From Aureimonas jatrophae (lineage in GTDB: Bacteria > Pseudomonadota > Alphaproteobacteria > Rhizobiales > Rhizobiaceae): 64,000 nucleotides of DNA. The position numbers and the translations under genes were made by a program. The DNA lies in NCBI RefSeq assembly GCF_900104035.1, contig NZ_FNIT01000006.1:240112-304111 (forward strand), in the 5' to 3' direction. Under the pieces are notes generated by a model. The model worked only from the letters and a program-made list of their open reading frames with translations, was not told where the DNA came from and made no database searches. Of the stretch, positions 1 through 7,863 are shown one piece after another (the stretch's first letter is position 1; the number at the start of each line of letters is the position of its first letter).

Positions 1-2
1 GC

Positions 3-494
3 ATCAAGTGGTTCGACGTCGCCAAGGGGTTCGGTTTCATCGTTCCCGACGATGATGGCGGCGACATCCTGCTGCATGTGACCTGTTTGAGGCGTGGCGG
101 CTTCTCGACGGTCTTGGAGGGCGCACGCATCGTTTGCGAGGTGCAGAAGGGGGAACGAGGACTTCAGGCGTTCCGAGTTCTGTCGATGGACCAATCGACG
201 GCGGTGCATCCGGCGCAGACCGTGCCGGCGCGGACCCATACGCAGATCGTGCCGACGAGCGATCTGGAGCCCGCCGTTGTGAAGTGGTTCAACCGCACGA
301 AGGGTTACGGTTTCCTGTCGCGCGGCGAGGGAACCGAGGATATCTTCGTGCATATGGAGACGCTGCGCCGCTACGGCATGACCGAGCTGCGGCCCGGGCA
401 GAACGTGCTCGTCCGTTTCGGAAACGGCTCCAAGGGACTGATGGCCGCCGAAGTGCATCCCGCCTCCGGCGCCGTGGGAGCGACGACGCACTGA
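3..494 (+). CDS. Tandem cold-shock-domain protein (5' end outside window)
   Basis: The reading frame is already open at base 3, so the start codon lies upstream of the window. The visible part encodes the core of one cold-shock domain ([13 protein letters not shown], then DILLHV), a linker of about 40 residues, and a second domain ([14 protein letters not shown], then DIFVHM). The aromatic RNP1 residues (KGFGF, KGYGF) and RNP2-like FVH are present. Such proteins bind single-stranded RNA or DNA and act as RNA chaperones in the cytoplasm. Double-CSD proteins of about 190-200 residues are common in Hyphomicrobiales. The stop overlaps the next start (TGATG), which suggests translational coupling with the DUF192 gene. 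Confidence 0.93.
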   Translation: MKWFDVAKGFGFIVPDDDGGDILLHVTCLRRGGFSTVLEGARIVCEVQKGERGLQAFRVLSMDQSTAVHPAQTVPARTHTQIVPTSDLEPAVVKWFNRTKGYGFLSRGEGTEDIFVHMETLRRYGMTELRPGQNVLVRFGNGSKGLMAAEVHPASGAVGATTH

Positions 495-958
495 TGCTGG
501 CCTCTTTGAAGCGGAACCGCGCGGTCCTTGCGATCATCGCCGTTCTGGTCGTGACTGCCTACTTCGTATTCACGTCGGGTTCGCAGGGTGCGACGGCGAC
601 ATTGACGACGGCCAGCGGCGAGCATGCGATCGAGGTGGAGATCGCCGATACCGACGCCTCGCGCGAGACCGGTCTCATGAACCGGAGCTCGATGCCGGCC
701 GATCACGGGATGCTGTTCGATTTCAAGCAGACGCGACCCGTCGCCATGTGGATGAAGAATACGATCATACCGCTCGACATGCTGTTCCTGGATGAGCGCG
801 GGAAGATCGTGAACATCGCGACCAACGCCAAACCCTACTCGCTCGACGTCATTCCATCGGCGGGACCGGTGCGGTACGTTCTCGAACTCAACGGCGGCGC
901 CGCGTCGCGCTATGGTGCCAAGGCTGGCGACCGGCTGCGCCATCCGATCATTCCCTGA
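494..958 (+). CDS. DUF192 family membrane-anchored protein
   Basis: 154 residues. The N-terminus has a basic stretch and one hydrophobic segment (about residues 10-27), a signal anchor or uncleaved signal peptide, so the domain should face the periplasm. The rest matches DUF192: a RETGLMNR motif, then GMLFDF and MWMKNTIIPLDMLF, then a conserved C-terminal part with YVLELNGG. The biochemical function of this family is unknown. The ATG shares one base with the preceding cold-shock gene's TGA, so the start is well fixed. DUF192 genes often follow double-CSD genes in this order, which fits a two-gene operon. Confidence 0.9.
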   Translation: MLASLKRNRAVLAIIAVLVVTAYFVFTSGSQGATATLTTASGEHAIEVEIADTDASRETGLMNRSSMPADHGMLFDFKQTRPVAMWMKNTIIPLDMLFLDERGKIVNIATNAKPYSLDVIPSAGPVRYVLELNGGAASRYGAKAGDRLRHPIIP

Positions 959-1078
959 GACCGACCTGAACCGCTGCGCGGGTTCGTTCCTTGGGAGAAC
1001 GAAGCGGCCAGGGGTCGCGGCCCTTGACTATCGGCCCGTCGCGCGGCACTTCCACCCCATCCCGGCTGACACCGGGGA

Positions 1079-1155
<77 letters not shown>

Positions 1156-1182
1156 GTTCCAGCCTGTCGGAGAAGGCCCGCC

Positions 1183-1488
1183 ATGGTCGCTCGCATCTTT
1201 CGTCCCGCCCGTACCGCGATGCAGTCCGGCAAGGGAAAGACCAAGGAGTGGCTGTTTCTCTACGAGCCGACGGAGCCCAAGTCGATTGATCCTCTGATGG
1301 GGTACATCTCGTCGGGCGATACGCAGGCTCAGGTCCGTCTGTCCTTCGAAACGAAGGAACAGGCGATCGAGTACGCGACCCGCAACGGCATTGAGTATCG
1401 TGTCGAGGAAGAGCATGTCGCGGTTCGCCCGCGCGTCTCGTATTCCGACAATTTCCGATACGACCGGCAGCAACCCTGGACCCACTGA
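1183..1488 (+). CDS. NADH dehydrogenase accessory subunit, NDUFS4 homologue
   Basis: 101 residues. It matches the ETC complex I conserved-region family (PF04800), the bacterial counterpart of mitochondrial NDUFS4 (18 kDa, AQDQ subunit). Typical features are the N-terminal VARIFRPARTAMQSGK, the central WLFLYEP and MGYISSGDT, and the C-terminal RPRVSYSDNFRYDR. In alphaproteobacteria the subunit sits on the peripheral arm of complex I near the NADH-binding module. It is encoded away from the nuo operon, as here between two tRNA genes. The length equals the usual bacterial length (about 100). The NDUFS6-like zinc protein at 11.4 kb belongs to the same enzyme. Confidence 0.93.
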   Translation: MVARIFRPARTAMQSGKGKTKEWLFLYEPTEPKSIDPLMGYISSGDTQAQVRLSFETKEQAIEYATRNGIEYRVEEEHVAVRPRVSYSDNFRYDRQQPWTH

Positions 1489-1495
1489 CACCGAC

Positions 1496-1571
1496 GGCCC
1501 CGTAGCTCAGAGGATAGAGCACCGGCCTTCTAAGCCGATGGTCGCAGGTTCGAATCCTGCCGGGGTCGCCA
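1496..1571 (+). tRNA. tRNA-Arg(TCT)
   Basis: A 76-base cloverleaf: acceptor GGCCCCG/CGGGGTC with one G-T pair, D-arm TAGCTCAGAGGATAGAGC, anticodon loop CTTCTAA (anticodon TCT), T-arm GGTTCGAATCC, discriminator G and an encoded CCA. Confidence 0.96.
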
Positions 1572-1681
1572 CCTTTCGTGGCGTCGATGCATGGTCCCGG
1601 TGGTTAGGGGCGGCGGTGTTGGCGGGATGGCGACACGGCTCAGCGACGGGACCATCGATCCGACAGCCCCGTCTGGAGGCT

Positions 1682-2878
1682 CTACCGTCCAGCCGATTGG
1701 ACGCTTGCGGCGGCTTCAAGGCCTGCCTCAAGGTCCCGCATGAGATCCTCCGGGTCTTCCAAGCCGATCTGAAGCCGGATCACCGGGCCTTCAGCGGGAG
1801 CGCGCGCCTCTCGGCGGTCGTTGAGTTGCGACTCCAGCGCGAGGCTTTCGAACCCACCCCAGGAGTAGCCAAGGCCGAAGATGCGCAGGGCGTCGAGGAA
1901 GGCATCCGCCGCTGGCGTGCCTCCGCCGTTCAGCACGATCGAGAACAGGCCGCTCGCGCCGCTGAACTGACGCTTCCACAGATCGAAACCCTCGAAGCTG
2001 GGGAGGGCGGGGTGAAGGACGCGCGCGACCTCCGACCGTGACTCGAGCCATTGCGCTAGGTGGAGCGCGGCCGACTGATGGGCGGCCAGACGAACCGGCA
2101 TCGTCTTCAGGCCGCGATAAACGAGGTAGGCGTCATCGGGCGAGACGTTGATGCCGAGTGCCATCTGCGTATCGCGCAACGTCTTGATGAACCCCGCAGA
2201 CGCCGAGACGCTACCCATCAAGATATCGGAATGGCCGCCCGGATACTTCGTCAAGGCATGGATCGAAAGATCGACACCATGCTCGAGTGGACGGAAGAAG
2301 AGCGGGGTGGCCCAGGTATTGTCCATCATGGTGACTGCGCCGCGCTCGTGCGCGACGGAGCAGAACGCCGCGACATCGATCATCTCGAACGTGTTCGAGC
2401 CGGGCGCCTCCAGGAAGACGACGCGCGTATTGTCGCGCATCCGGGCGCGCAGGCCGTCCGCGCCGAGGTGCGGGTCGAGATACTCCGTCTCGACGCCCAA
2501 CCGCTTCAGCACCGTATCGCAGAACACCCGCGTCGGGCCGTAGACGCTGTCGATCGCCAGGCAATGGTCGCCGCTCGACAGGAAGGCGAGAAGCGGGACA
2601 CTGACCGCGGCGAGGCCGGATGGAACCAGAATGGTCCCGGCCGATCCTTCCATTTCGTCGATCGCGCGTTCCAGTGATTCCAGCGTCGGCGTTCCGCGAA
2701 GGCCGTAGGTGTAGCGCTGGTCGCGGCTGCGCATGGCGGCGGCGTTCGGAAAGAGAATCGTCGACCCCCGGAACACCGCTGGGTTGACGAACCCGTGAAA
2801 CTCCTTCGGCTCATGCCCGGCGTGCAGAAGTCGGGTCGAAGAATCGTAGATGGGTGCTGAGGGAGTGGATTTGCTCAC
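1682..2878 (-). CDS. metC: Cystathionine beta-lyase (PLP enzyme)
   Basis: 398 residues of the Cys/Met metabolism PLP family. It cleaves cystathionine to homocysteine, pyruvate and ammonia in methionine synthesis. Visible features are the substrate and phosphate region (RYTYGLRGTPT, residues 55-65), the cofactor aspartate in MMDNTWATPLF (about residue 186), and the Schiff-base lysine in SIHALTKYPGGHSD (Lys211). The LGYSWGGFESL segment near the C-terminus is typical of MetC rather than MetB or MetZ. The start is a GTG with only a weak upstream purine run, so the first residues are uncertain. It is divergent from aapJ. Confidence 0.92.
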   Translation of the reverse strand: MSKSTPSAPIYDSSTRLLHAGHEPKEFHGFVNPAVFRGSTILFPNAAAMRSRDQRYTYGLRGTPTLESLERAIDEMEGSAGTILVPSGLAAVSVPLLAFLSSGDHCLAIDSVYGPTRVFCDTVLKRLGVETEYLDPHLGADGLRARMRDNTRVVFLEAPGSNTFEMIDVAAFCSVAHERGAVTMMDNTWATPLFFRPLEHGVDLSIHALTKYPGGHSDILMGSVSASAGFIKTLRDTQMALGINVSPDDAYLVYRGLKTMPVRLAAHQSAALHLAQWLESRSEVARVLHPALPSFEGFDLWKRQFSGASGLFSIVLNGGGTPAADAFLDALRIFGLGYSWGGFESLALESQLNDRREARAPAEGPVIRLQIGLEDPEDLMRDLEAGLEAAASVQSAGR

Positions 2879-3091
2879 CGAAGATGCATCCTGCGTTATC
2901 GTATGGCGTAACTTGGAGTACGCCGTTGTTCATCATTGGAAAATTTGGGCCAAGACTTGACCTGCCAATTTTTATGGCATGACATCACGCACCGTGAACG
3001 ATCGTTGGTTCGGGGCGCGTGACGTCTTCGTGCCGTTCCCCGTTTGCGGGACGTTCCGTCTTCATTTGTGCTCCGAACCCAAGGACCTTCC
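2879..3091. promoter_or_regulatory. Divergent metC/aapJ promoter region
   Basis: 213 bp, clearly AT-richer than its flanks in the middle. TTGACC at 2957-2962 followed after 17 bp by TGACAT at 2980-2985 is a possible promoter for aapJ, with a weak -10. TTGG and CCAA elements cluster at 2936-2969 (TTGG, the palindrome TTGGGCCAA at 2945-2953, and CCAAT), which could be an operator. No riboswitch is recognised. Both the promoter and the operator are inferred only from sequence pattern. Confidence 0.35.
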
Positions 3092-4111
3092 ATGAACCTG
3101 AAGCTTGTGACCGCCGCCCTCGGATTGTCGGCCATCACCCTGGCCGCCACCAGCGCGTCGGCTGCGACCCTCGACGATACGAAAGCTCGCGGCACGGTAC
3201 GCTGCGGCGTCAATACGGGTCTTCCGGGCTTCGGCTTCCAGAACGACCAGGGTCAATGGGCTGGTCTGGACGTCGACTACTGCAAGGCCGTCGCCGCCGC
3301 CATCTTCAACGATCCCTCCAAGGTCGTTTATTCGCCGCTCTCGGCGGTCCAGCGCTTCCCCGCGCTGCAGAACAGCGAGGTCGACATCCTCGCCCGCAAC
3401 ACGACCTGGACCATGAGCCGCGACACGTCGCTCGGTCTGAAGTTCGCCGGTATCAACTACTACGATGGCCAAGGCTTCATGGTGAAGTCGTCGCTGGGCG
3501 TGAACTCGGCGCTGCAGCTTTCGGGAGCGACCGTCTGCGTGCAGAGCGGCACCACGACCGAGCTGAACCTGGCCGACTACTTCGCGGCCAACAACATGCA
3601 GTACAATCCGGTGGTCATCGAGGCGCAGGCCGACGTGAACGCCGCCTACGACAGCGGGCGCTGCGACGTCCTGACGACCGACCAGTCCGGTCTCTACGCC
3701 TCGCGTCTCGAGCTTGCGCAGCCGAACGACCACGTCGTTCTGCCCGAGATCATCTCCAAGGAGCCGCTTGGACCCGCCGTCCGCCAGGGCGACGACCAGT
3801 GGTTCAACATCGTGAAGTGGACCCACTTCGCGCTGCTCGATGCCGAGGAACTGGGCGTGACCCAGGCCAACGTCGAGGAGATGAAGGGCTCGGCCAACCC
3901 CGAGATCCGCCGCCTGCTCGGCGTCGAGGGCACGTTCGGCGCCGATGCCGGCCTGACCAACGACTTCGTGGTCAACATCGTCAAGGCCGTCGGCAACTAC
4001 GGCGAGATCTTCGAGCGCAACGTCGGCACCGGCTCGCCGCTCGGCATCGCGCGCGGACAGAACGCGTTGTGGACGAAGGGCGGCCTGCAGTACGCCCCGC
4101 CGATCCGCTGA
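3092..4111 (+). CDS. aapJ: General L-amino-acid ABC transporter, periplasmic binding protein
   Basis: 339 residues. The N-terminal signal peptide MNLKLVTAALGLSAITLAAT ends after ASAA (cleavage near residue 23). The mature part is a family 3 solute-binding protein (KARGTVRCGVNTGLPGFG, DVDYCKAVAAAIF, WTMSRDTSLGLKF). It delivers a broad range of L-amino acids to the AapQMP membrane complex. The ATG at 3092 was chosen over an upstream in-frame ATG because it follows AAGGACC and begins the signal peptide. It is the first gene of aapJQMP. The stem-loop just after it may reduce read-through, matching the usual excess of binding protein over permease. Confidence 0.96.
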   Translation: MNLKLVTAALGLSAITLAATSASAATLDDTKARGTVRCGVNTGLPGFGFQNDQGQWAGLDVDYCKAVAAAIFNDPSKVVYSPLSAVQRFPALQNSEVDILARNTTWTMSRDTSLGLKFAGINYYDGQGFMVKSSLGVNSALQLSGATVCVQSGTTTELNLADYFAANNMQYNPVVIEAQADVNAAYDSGRCDVLTTDQSGLYASRLELAQPNDHVVLPEIISKEPLGPAVRQGDDQWFNIVKWTHFALLDAEELGVTQANVEEMKGSANPEIRRLLGVEGTFGADAGLTNDFVVNIVKAVGNYGEIFERNVGTGSPLGIARGQNALWTKGGLQYAPPIR

Positions 4112-4126
4112 TCTGACGCCATGAGA

Positions 4127-4157
4127 CGTCGCCGGACCTCGGTCGGGTCCGGCGACG
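4127..4157 (+). promoter_or_regulatory. Intercistronic stem-loop between aapJ and aapQ
   Basis: A perfect 12 bp inverted repeat (arms 4127-4138 and 4146-4157, CGTCGCCGGACC and its complement) with a 7-base loop and no T-tract. It lies 15 bases after the aapJ stop and 30 bases before the aapQ start. Such hairpins commonly act as partial terminators or as 3' stabilisers, raising binding-protein mRNA relative to permease mRNA. Confidence 0.7.
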
Positions 4158-4186
4158 CCCGCATCCACGCGCCGCAAGGGACATTC

Positions 4187-5377
4187 ATGACTGCAGACCT
4201 CGGCGCGGTGCGCGCCCAGTCCCGCCGTGATTCGGTCTGGACCAATCCGACCATCCGCAGCATCGTCATTCAGGTCGTGCTGGTGGTCGGCCTTGCCGCG
4301 TTCGCATGGTGGCTCGTCGGCAATACGGCGCAGAACCTGCGCAACGCCAACATCGCGTCGGGATTCGGCTTCCTGCAGAACCGCGCGGGATTTGATATCT
4401 CGCAGGTTCCGATCGCCTACACCAACAACGCGACCTACGGACAGGCGATCGCGGTCGGCATCGCCAACACGTTGATCGTCGCCGCGACCGGCATCGTCTT
4501 CGCAACCATTCTCGGCTTTCTGGTCGGCATCGGTCGACTGTCCCAGAACTTCCTCGTGCGCGGTCTGTGCACGATCTATGTCGAGACCTTCCGCAACATC
4601 CCGCCGTTGCTGGTGATCCTGTTCTGGTACTTCGGCGTGCTTTCGGTGCTGCCGGGACCTCGCGAAGCGATCGAGCTGCCTTTCGACGCCTTCCTCTCGA
4701 ATCGTGGTCTCCAGACACCGAGCGTAACCTGGCTTCCCGGTAGCGTCTGGGTTCTGGCGGCCTTCCTCGTCGGTATCGTCGCCACGATCATTCTCTCGCG
4801 CGTCTTTCGGGCTCGGCAGGTCGCAACCGGATCGCGGCCCGGCCTCCTGCTTCCGGCCCTCGGTCTCATCGTCCTGCTGCCGATCGTCGTATTCGCCGCG
4901 CTCGGCTTCCCGGCCAGCCTCAATCTGGTGACGCGCGGAACGTTCAACCTGACCGGCGGCTTCCAGATCAAACCCGAGTTCCTGTCGATCTTCCTGGCTC
5001 TTTCGGTCTACACGGCTGCCTTCATCGCCGAGATCGTCCGGGCGGGCATCCTGTCGGTGTCGAAGGGCCAGAACGAGGCGGCCGCGGCGCTCGGTCTTCG
5101 CCGTGGAACCGCGCTGCGCCTGGTCGTCGTGCCGCAAGCCTTCCGCGTGATCATTCCGCCGCTGACCTCGCAGTACCTCAACCTGACCAAGAACTCATCG
5201 CTCGGTCTCGCGATCGGCTATCCCGATCTCGTCGCGGTCGGATCGACCGTCCTGAACCAGTCCGGGCAGTCGATCGAGGTCGTGGTCATCTGGATGACGG
5301 TGTACCTGACCATCAGTGTCGCCGTGTCGCTCCTGATGAACTGGTTCAACCGCCGCATGAAACTCGTCGAGCGCTAA
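4187..5377 (+). CDS. aapQ: General L-amino-acid ABC transporter, inner-membrane permease
   Basis: 396 residues with several hydrophobic segments (for example about 27-47, 88-115 and 195-215) and the permease domain split by a long insert, as is normal for AapQ. The C-terminal EAA loop, which contacts the ATPase, reads SKGQNEAAAALGLRRGTALR. The ATG at 4187 follows CAAGGGA at a suitable distance. An upstream in-frame ATG inside the hairpin was rejected. It pairs with AapM as a heterodimeric channel. The next start is 9 bases beyond its stop. Confidence 0.95.
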   Translation: MTADLGAVRAQSRRDSVWTNPTIRSIVIQVVLVVGLAAFAWWLVGNTAQNLRNANIASGFGFLQNRAGFDISQVPIAYTNNATYGQAIAVGIANTLIVAATGIVFATILGFLVGIGRLSQNFLVRGLCTIYVETFRNIPPLLVILFWYFGVLSVLPGPREAIELPFDAFLSNRGLQTPSVTWLPGSVWVLAAFLVGIVATIILSRVFRARQVATGSRPGLLLPALGLIVLLPIVVFAALGFPASLNLVTRGTFNLTGGFQIKPEFLSIFLALSVYTAAFIAEIVRAGILSVSKGQNEAAAALGLRRGTALRLVVVPQAFRVIIPPLTSQYLNLTKNSSLGLAIGYPDLVAVGSTVLNQSGQSIEVVVIWMTVYLTISVAVSLLMNWFNRRMKLVER

Positions 5378-5386
5378 GAGGGCCCC

Positions 5387-6889
5387 ATGGAAGAGCAAGT
5401 CGCCTCCTATGCGCCGCGCGGCGGGCTGCCCGCGTTGCCTCCACCCGTCGACACGACGAGTCCCTTTGCTCGCCTGCGCACCCGCTTCTTCGCCACGCCT
5501 CTCGACGCGGCGCTCTCGATCCTGTTCGGCCTGCTGGCTGTCTATATCGTCTGGTCGTTGGTTCAGTGGGCGATCGTCGACGCGGTTTTCGTGGGCAACG
5601 ATCGCACCGCGTGCCTCGACACGCCCGAGCGCGAGGTCGGTGCGTGCTGGGCGTTCGTGGCAGCGCGCTTCAGCCAGTTCATCTACGGTCTCTATCCCAT
5701 TGAGCAGCGTTGGCGCGTGGATTGGGTCTTCGGCCTGGGCGCGGTTCTGATCGCCTTGGTCGCCATTCCGCGCGTTCCGTTCAAGAAGCTGTTCGCGCTG
5801 CTTCTGCTCGGTGTCTATCCGCTGGTGGTTCTGGTGCTCCTGACCGGCGGTCAGTTCGACATGTCGGGTTCCGGCATCGCGATCGTTTTCATGCTGGCGG
5901 CGGCAGCGACCATCTTCCTGGCCTTCGGGCGCAGCAGCACGGTGAGCCGAACACTGCCGATGAAGATCGCGCTCTGGCTGACCGTTCTATCGGCCGTCGT
6001 CGGCGTCGTGTCCTTCTACTACGCCCCTGGTGGAAGCGAGAGCATCCTCACGTTCCGCTTCAACACGTTCGCGCAGATCGCCTTCTACGCGGCTCTCGTG
6101 GCGATCGTGCTGGCGCTCGTCGCGACCATTGCGACGGCGGATGATCGGCTTGCCGCCGTTCGCCTGCTCGTGCCGACCGCGGTCGCCATCGCATTCGTCC
6201 TGATCCTGACCGCACCGCTCGGCATCCCGCATGTCCCGACGAACCTCTGGGGTGGCCTTCTGGTCACCCTGGTCGTCGCTCTGACCGGCATCGCCTTTTC
6301 GCTGCCGCTCGGCATCCTGCTGGCACTCGGTCGTCAATCCAGCATGCCGGCCGTGCGCTTCCTGTCGGTGGTCTTCATCGAGTTCTGGCGGGGTGTCCCG
6401 CTGATCACCGTTCTGTTCATGGCGAACTTCATGCTGCCGCTGCTCCTGCCGCAGGGCGTGAGCTTCAACCAGCTGCTTCGCGTGCTCGTCGGCGTTTCGT
6501 TGTTTGCGGCAGCCTATATGGCTGAGGTCATCCGAGGCGGGCTGCAGGCGATCCCGAAAGGTCAATACGAGGGCGCCGACGCGATGGCCCTGACCTATTG
6601 GCAGAAGATGCGCATGATCATCCTGCCGCAGGCTCTGACCCTCGTCATCCCGGGTATCGTGAACACGTTCATCGGGCTCTTCAAGGACACGAGCCTCGTC
6701 TACATCATCGGCCTGGCCGATCTGCTCGGAACGATCCGGCGCGGCTTCAACGATCCGGTCTGGATCACCCCGTCGACGCCCGCGACCGGTCTCGTCTTCG
6801 GAGCCTTCGCGTTCTGGCTGTTCTGCTTCAGCATGTCCCGCTATTCGATCTTCATCGAGGGTCGGCTCGCGCGCGGTCGCAAGCACTAG
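5387..6889 (+). CDS. aapM: General L-amino-acid ABC transporter, inner-membrane permease
   Basis: 500 residues, longer than the usual AapM (about 385) because of extra hydrophobic segments in the N-terminal half. The C-terminal half is a His/Glu/Gln/Arg-type permease domain with EAA loop [20 protein letters not shown] and [15 protein letters not shown]. It should form the translocation pore with AapQ. The start is preceded by AGAGGG, and the gene lies in the co-directional aapJQMP run. The enlarged N-terminal part is the only unusual feature. Confidence 0.94.
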   Translation: MEEQVASYAPRGGLPALPPPVDTTSPFARLRTRFFATPLDAALSILFGLLAVYIVWSLVQWAIVDAVFVGNDRTACLDTPEREVGACWAFVAARFSQFIYGLYPIEQRWRVDWVFGLGAVLIALVAIPRVPFKKLFALLLLGVYPLVVLVLLTGGQFDMSGSGIAIVFMLAAAATIFLAFGRSSTVSRTLPMKIALWLTVLSAVVGVVSFYYAPGGSESILTFRFNTFAQIAFYAALVAIVLALVATIATADDRLAAVRLLVPTAVAIAFVLILTAPLGIPHVPTNLWGGLLVTLVVALTGIAFSLPLGILLALGRQSSMPAVRFLSVVFIEFWRGVPLITVLFMANFMLPLLLPQGVSFNQLLRVLVGVSLFAAAYMAEVIRGGLQAIPKGQYEGADAMALTYWQKMRMIILPQALTLVIPGIVNTFIGLFKDTSLVYIIGLADLLGTIRRGFNDPVWITPSTPATGLVFGAFAFWLFCFSMSRYSIFIEGRLARGRKH

Positions 6890-6932
6890 CCGATTTCCAT
6901 CAAGCCTGCCGTCTCGAAGGTTCCCTCACGCC

Positions 6933-7715
6933 ATGACCCTCCAGTCCGCCCAAGCCACGCGTCCCGTCGCTGCCTCCGGTGACGGTCTCGCCATCGAGCT
7001 GACCAACGTCAACAAGTGGTACGGCGAGTTCCACGTGCTGCGCGACATCAACCTACGTGTTCGGCGGGGCGAGCGCATCGTGGTCTGCGGACCGTCGGGA
7101 TCCGGCAAGTCGACCATGATCCGGTGCATCAACCGACTGGAGGAGCACCAGAAGGGAACGATCGTCGTCGACGGCGTCGAGCTGACGAACGATCTCAAGA
7201 AGATCGACCTCGTGCGTCAGGAGGTCGGCATGGTGTTCCAGCACTTCAACCTGTTTCCGCACCTCACGATCCTCGAGAACTGCACGCTCGCCCCAATCTG
7301 GGTTCGCAAGATGCCCAAGAAGCAGGCCGAGGAGGTGGCGATGCACTTCCTCACGCGCGTGCGCATCCCGGAACAGGCCAACAAGTATCCCGGCCAGCTC
7401 TCGGGCGGTCAGCAGCAGCGCGTGGCGATCGCCCGCGCGCTCTGCATGCGTCCGAAGGTGATGCTGTTCGACGAGCCCACCTCCGCTCTGGATCCCGAGA
7501 TGGTCAAGGAGGTGCTCGACACGATGGTGTCGCTGGCCGAAGAGGGAATGACCATGATCTGCGTGACGCACGAGATGGGCTTTGCCCGTCAGGTGGCGGA
7601 CCGCGTGATCTTCATGGATGCCGGCCAGATCGTGGAAGAAAACAAACCCGACAGCTTCTTCTCCAACCCGCAGCACGAGCGCACCAAGCTCTTCCTCAGC
7701 CAGATCCTGCACTGA
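6933..7715 (+). CDS. aapP: General L-amino-acid ABC transporter, ATPase
   Basis: 260 residues. It is the cytoplasmic nucleotide-binding subunit of the amino-acid importer. Walker [10 protein letters not shown] is at residues 53-61, the Q-loop at [11 protein letters not shown], signature LSGGQQQR at 156-163, Walker B VMLFDEP at 176-182, and the switch histidine in VTHEMGF. It is the last gene of the operon, 43 bases after aapM, and is followed by a strong intrinsic terminator. Confidence 0.97.
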   Translation: MTLQSAQATRPVAASGDGLAIELTNVNKWYGEFHVLRDINLRVRRGERIVVCGPSGSGKSTMIRCINRLEEHQKGTIVVDGVELTNDLKKIDLVRQEVGMVFQHFNLFPHLTILENCTLAPIWVRKMPKKQAEEVAMHFLTRVRIPEQANKYPGQLSGGQQQRVAIARALCMRPKVMLFDEPTSALDPEMVKEVLDTMVSLAEEGMTMICVTHEMGFARQVADRVIFMDAGQIVEENKPDSFFSNPQHERTKLFLSQILH

Positions 7716-7781
7716 GCGCGTTCGCGACACACGGATCCCATACGCCGTAGCCGACGGCGCGTCGCGCGCGACACGAATTGC

Positions 7782-7818
7782 AAGGGCCGGGACTCCGTTG
7801 GGAGTCCCGGCCCTTTTT
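7782..7818 (+). terminator. Intrinsic terminator after aapP
   Basis: A 15 bp stem (7782-7796 with 7801-7815) with loop GTTG and a run of five T at 7814-7818. It lies 66 bases after the aapP stop and before the convergent OmpA-family gene, and should end the aap transcript. Confidence 0.93.
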
Positions 7819-7863
7819 CTGCGTCAGGGTCCGGTCACGCGTATCCGCCGGGCCGGAGGTTGC

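Noticed and set aside
1572..1681. ATGGTCCC/GGGACCAT inverted repeat downstream of tRNA-Arg
   Set aside because: The arms are only 8 bp with a loop of about 50 bases and no T-tract, so it is not called as a terminator.
2879..3091. SAM-II type riboswitch upstream of metC
   Set aside because: The minus-strand leader lacks the pseudoknot core I would expect and has no clear ribosome-binding mask, so only a promoter region is called.
3062..5137. 691-codon open frame on the minus strand
   Set aside because: It is antisense to aapJ and aapQ, lacks a recognised domain, and its Asp/Arg/Val-rich composition is that of a reverse-frame shadow in GC-rich DNA.
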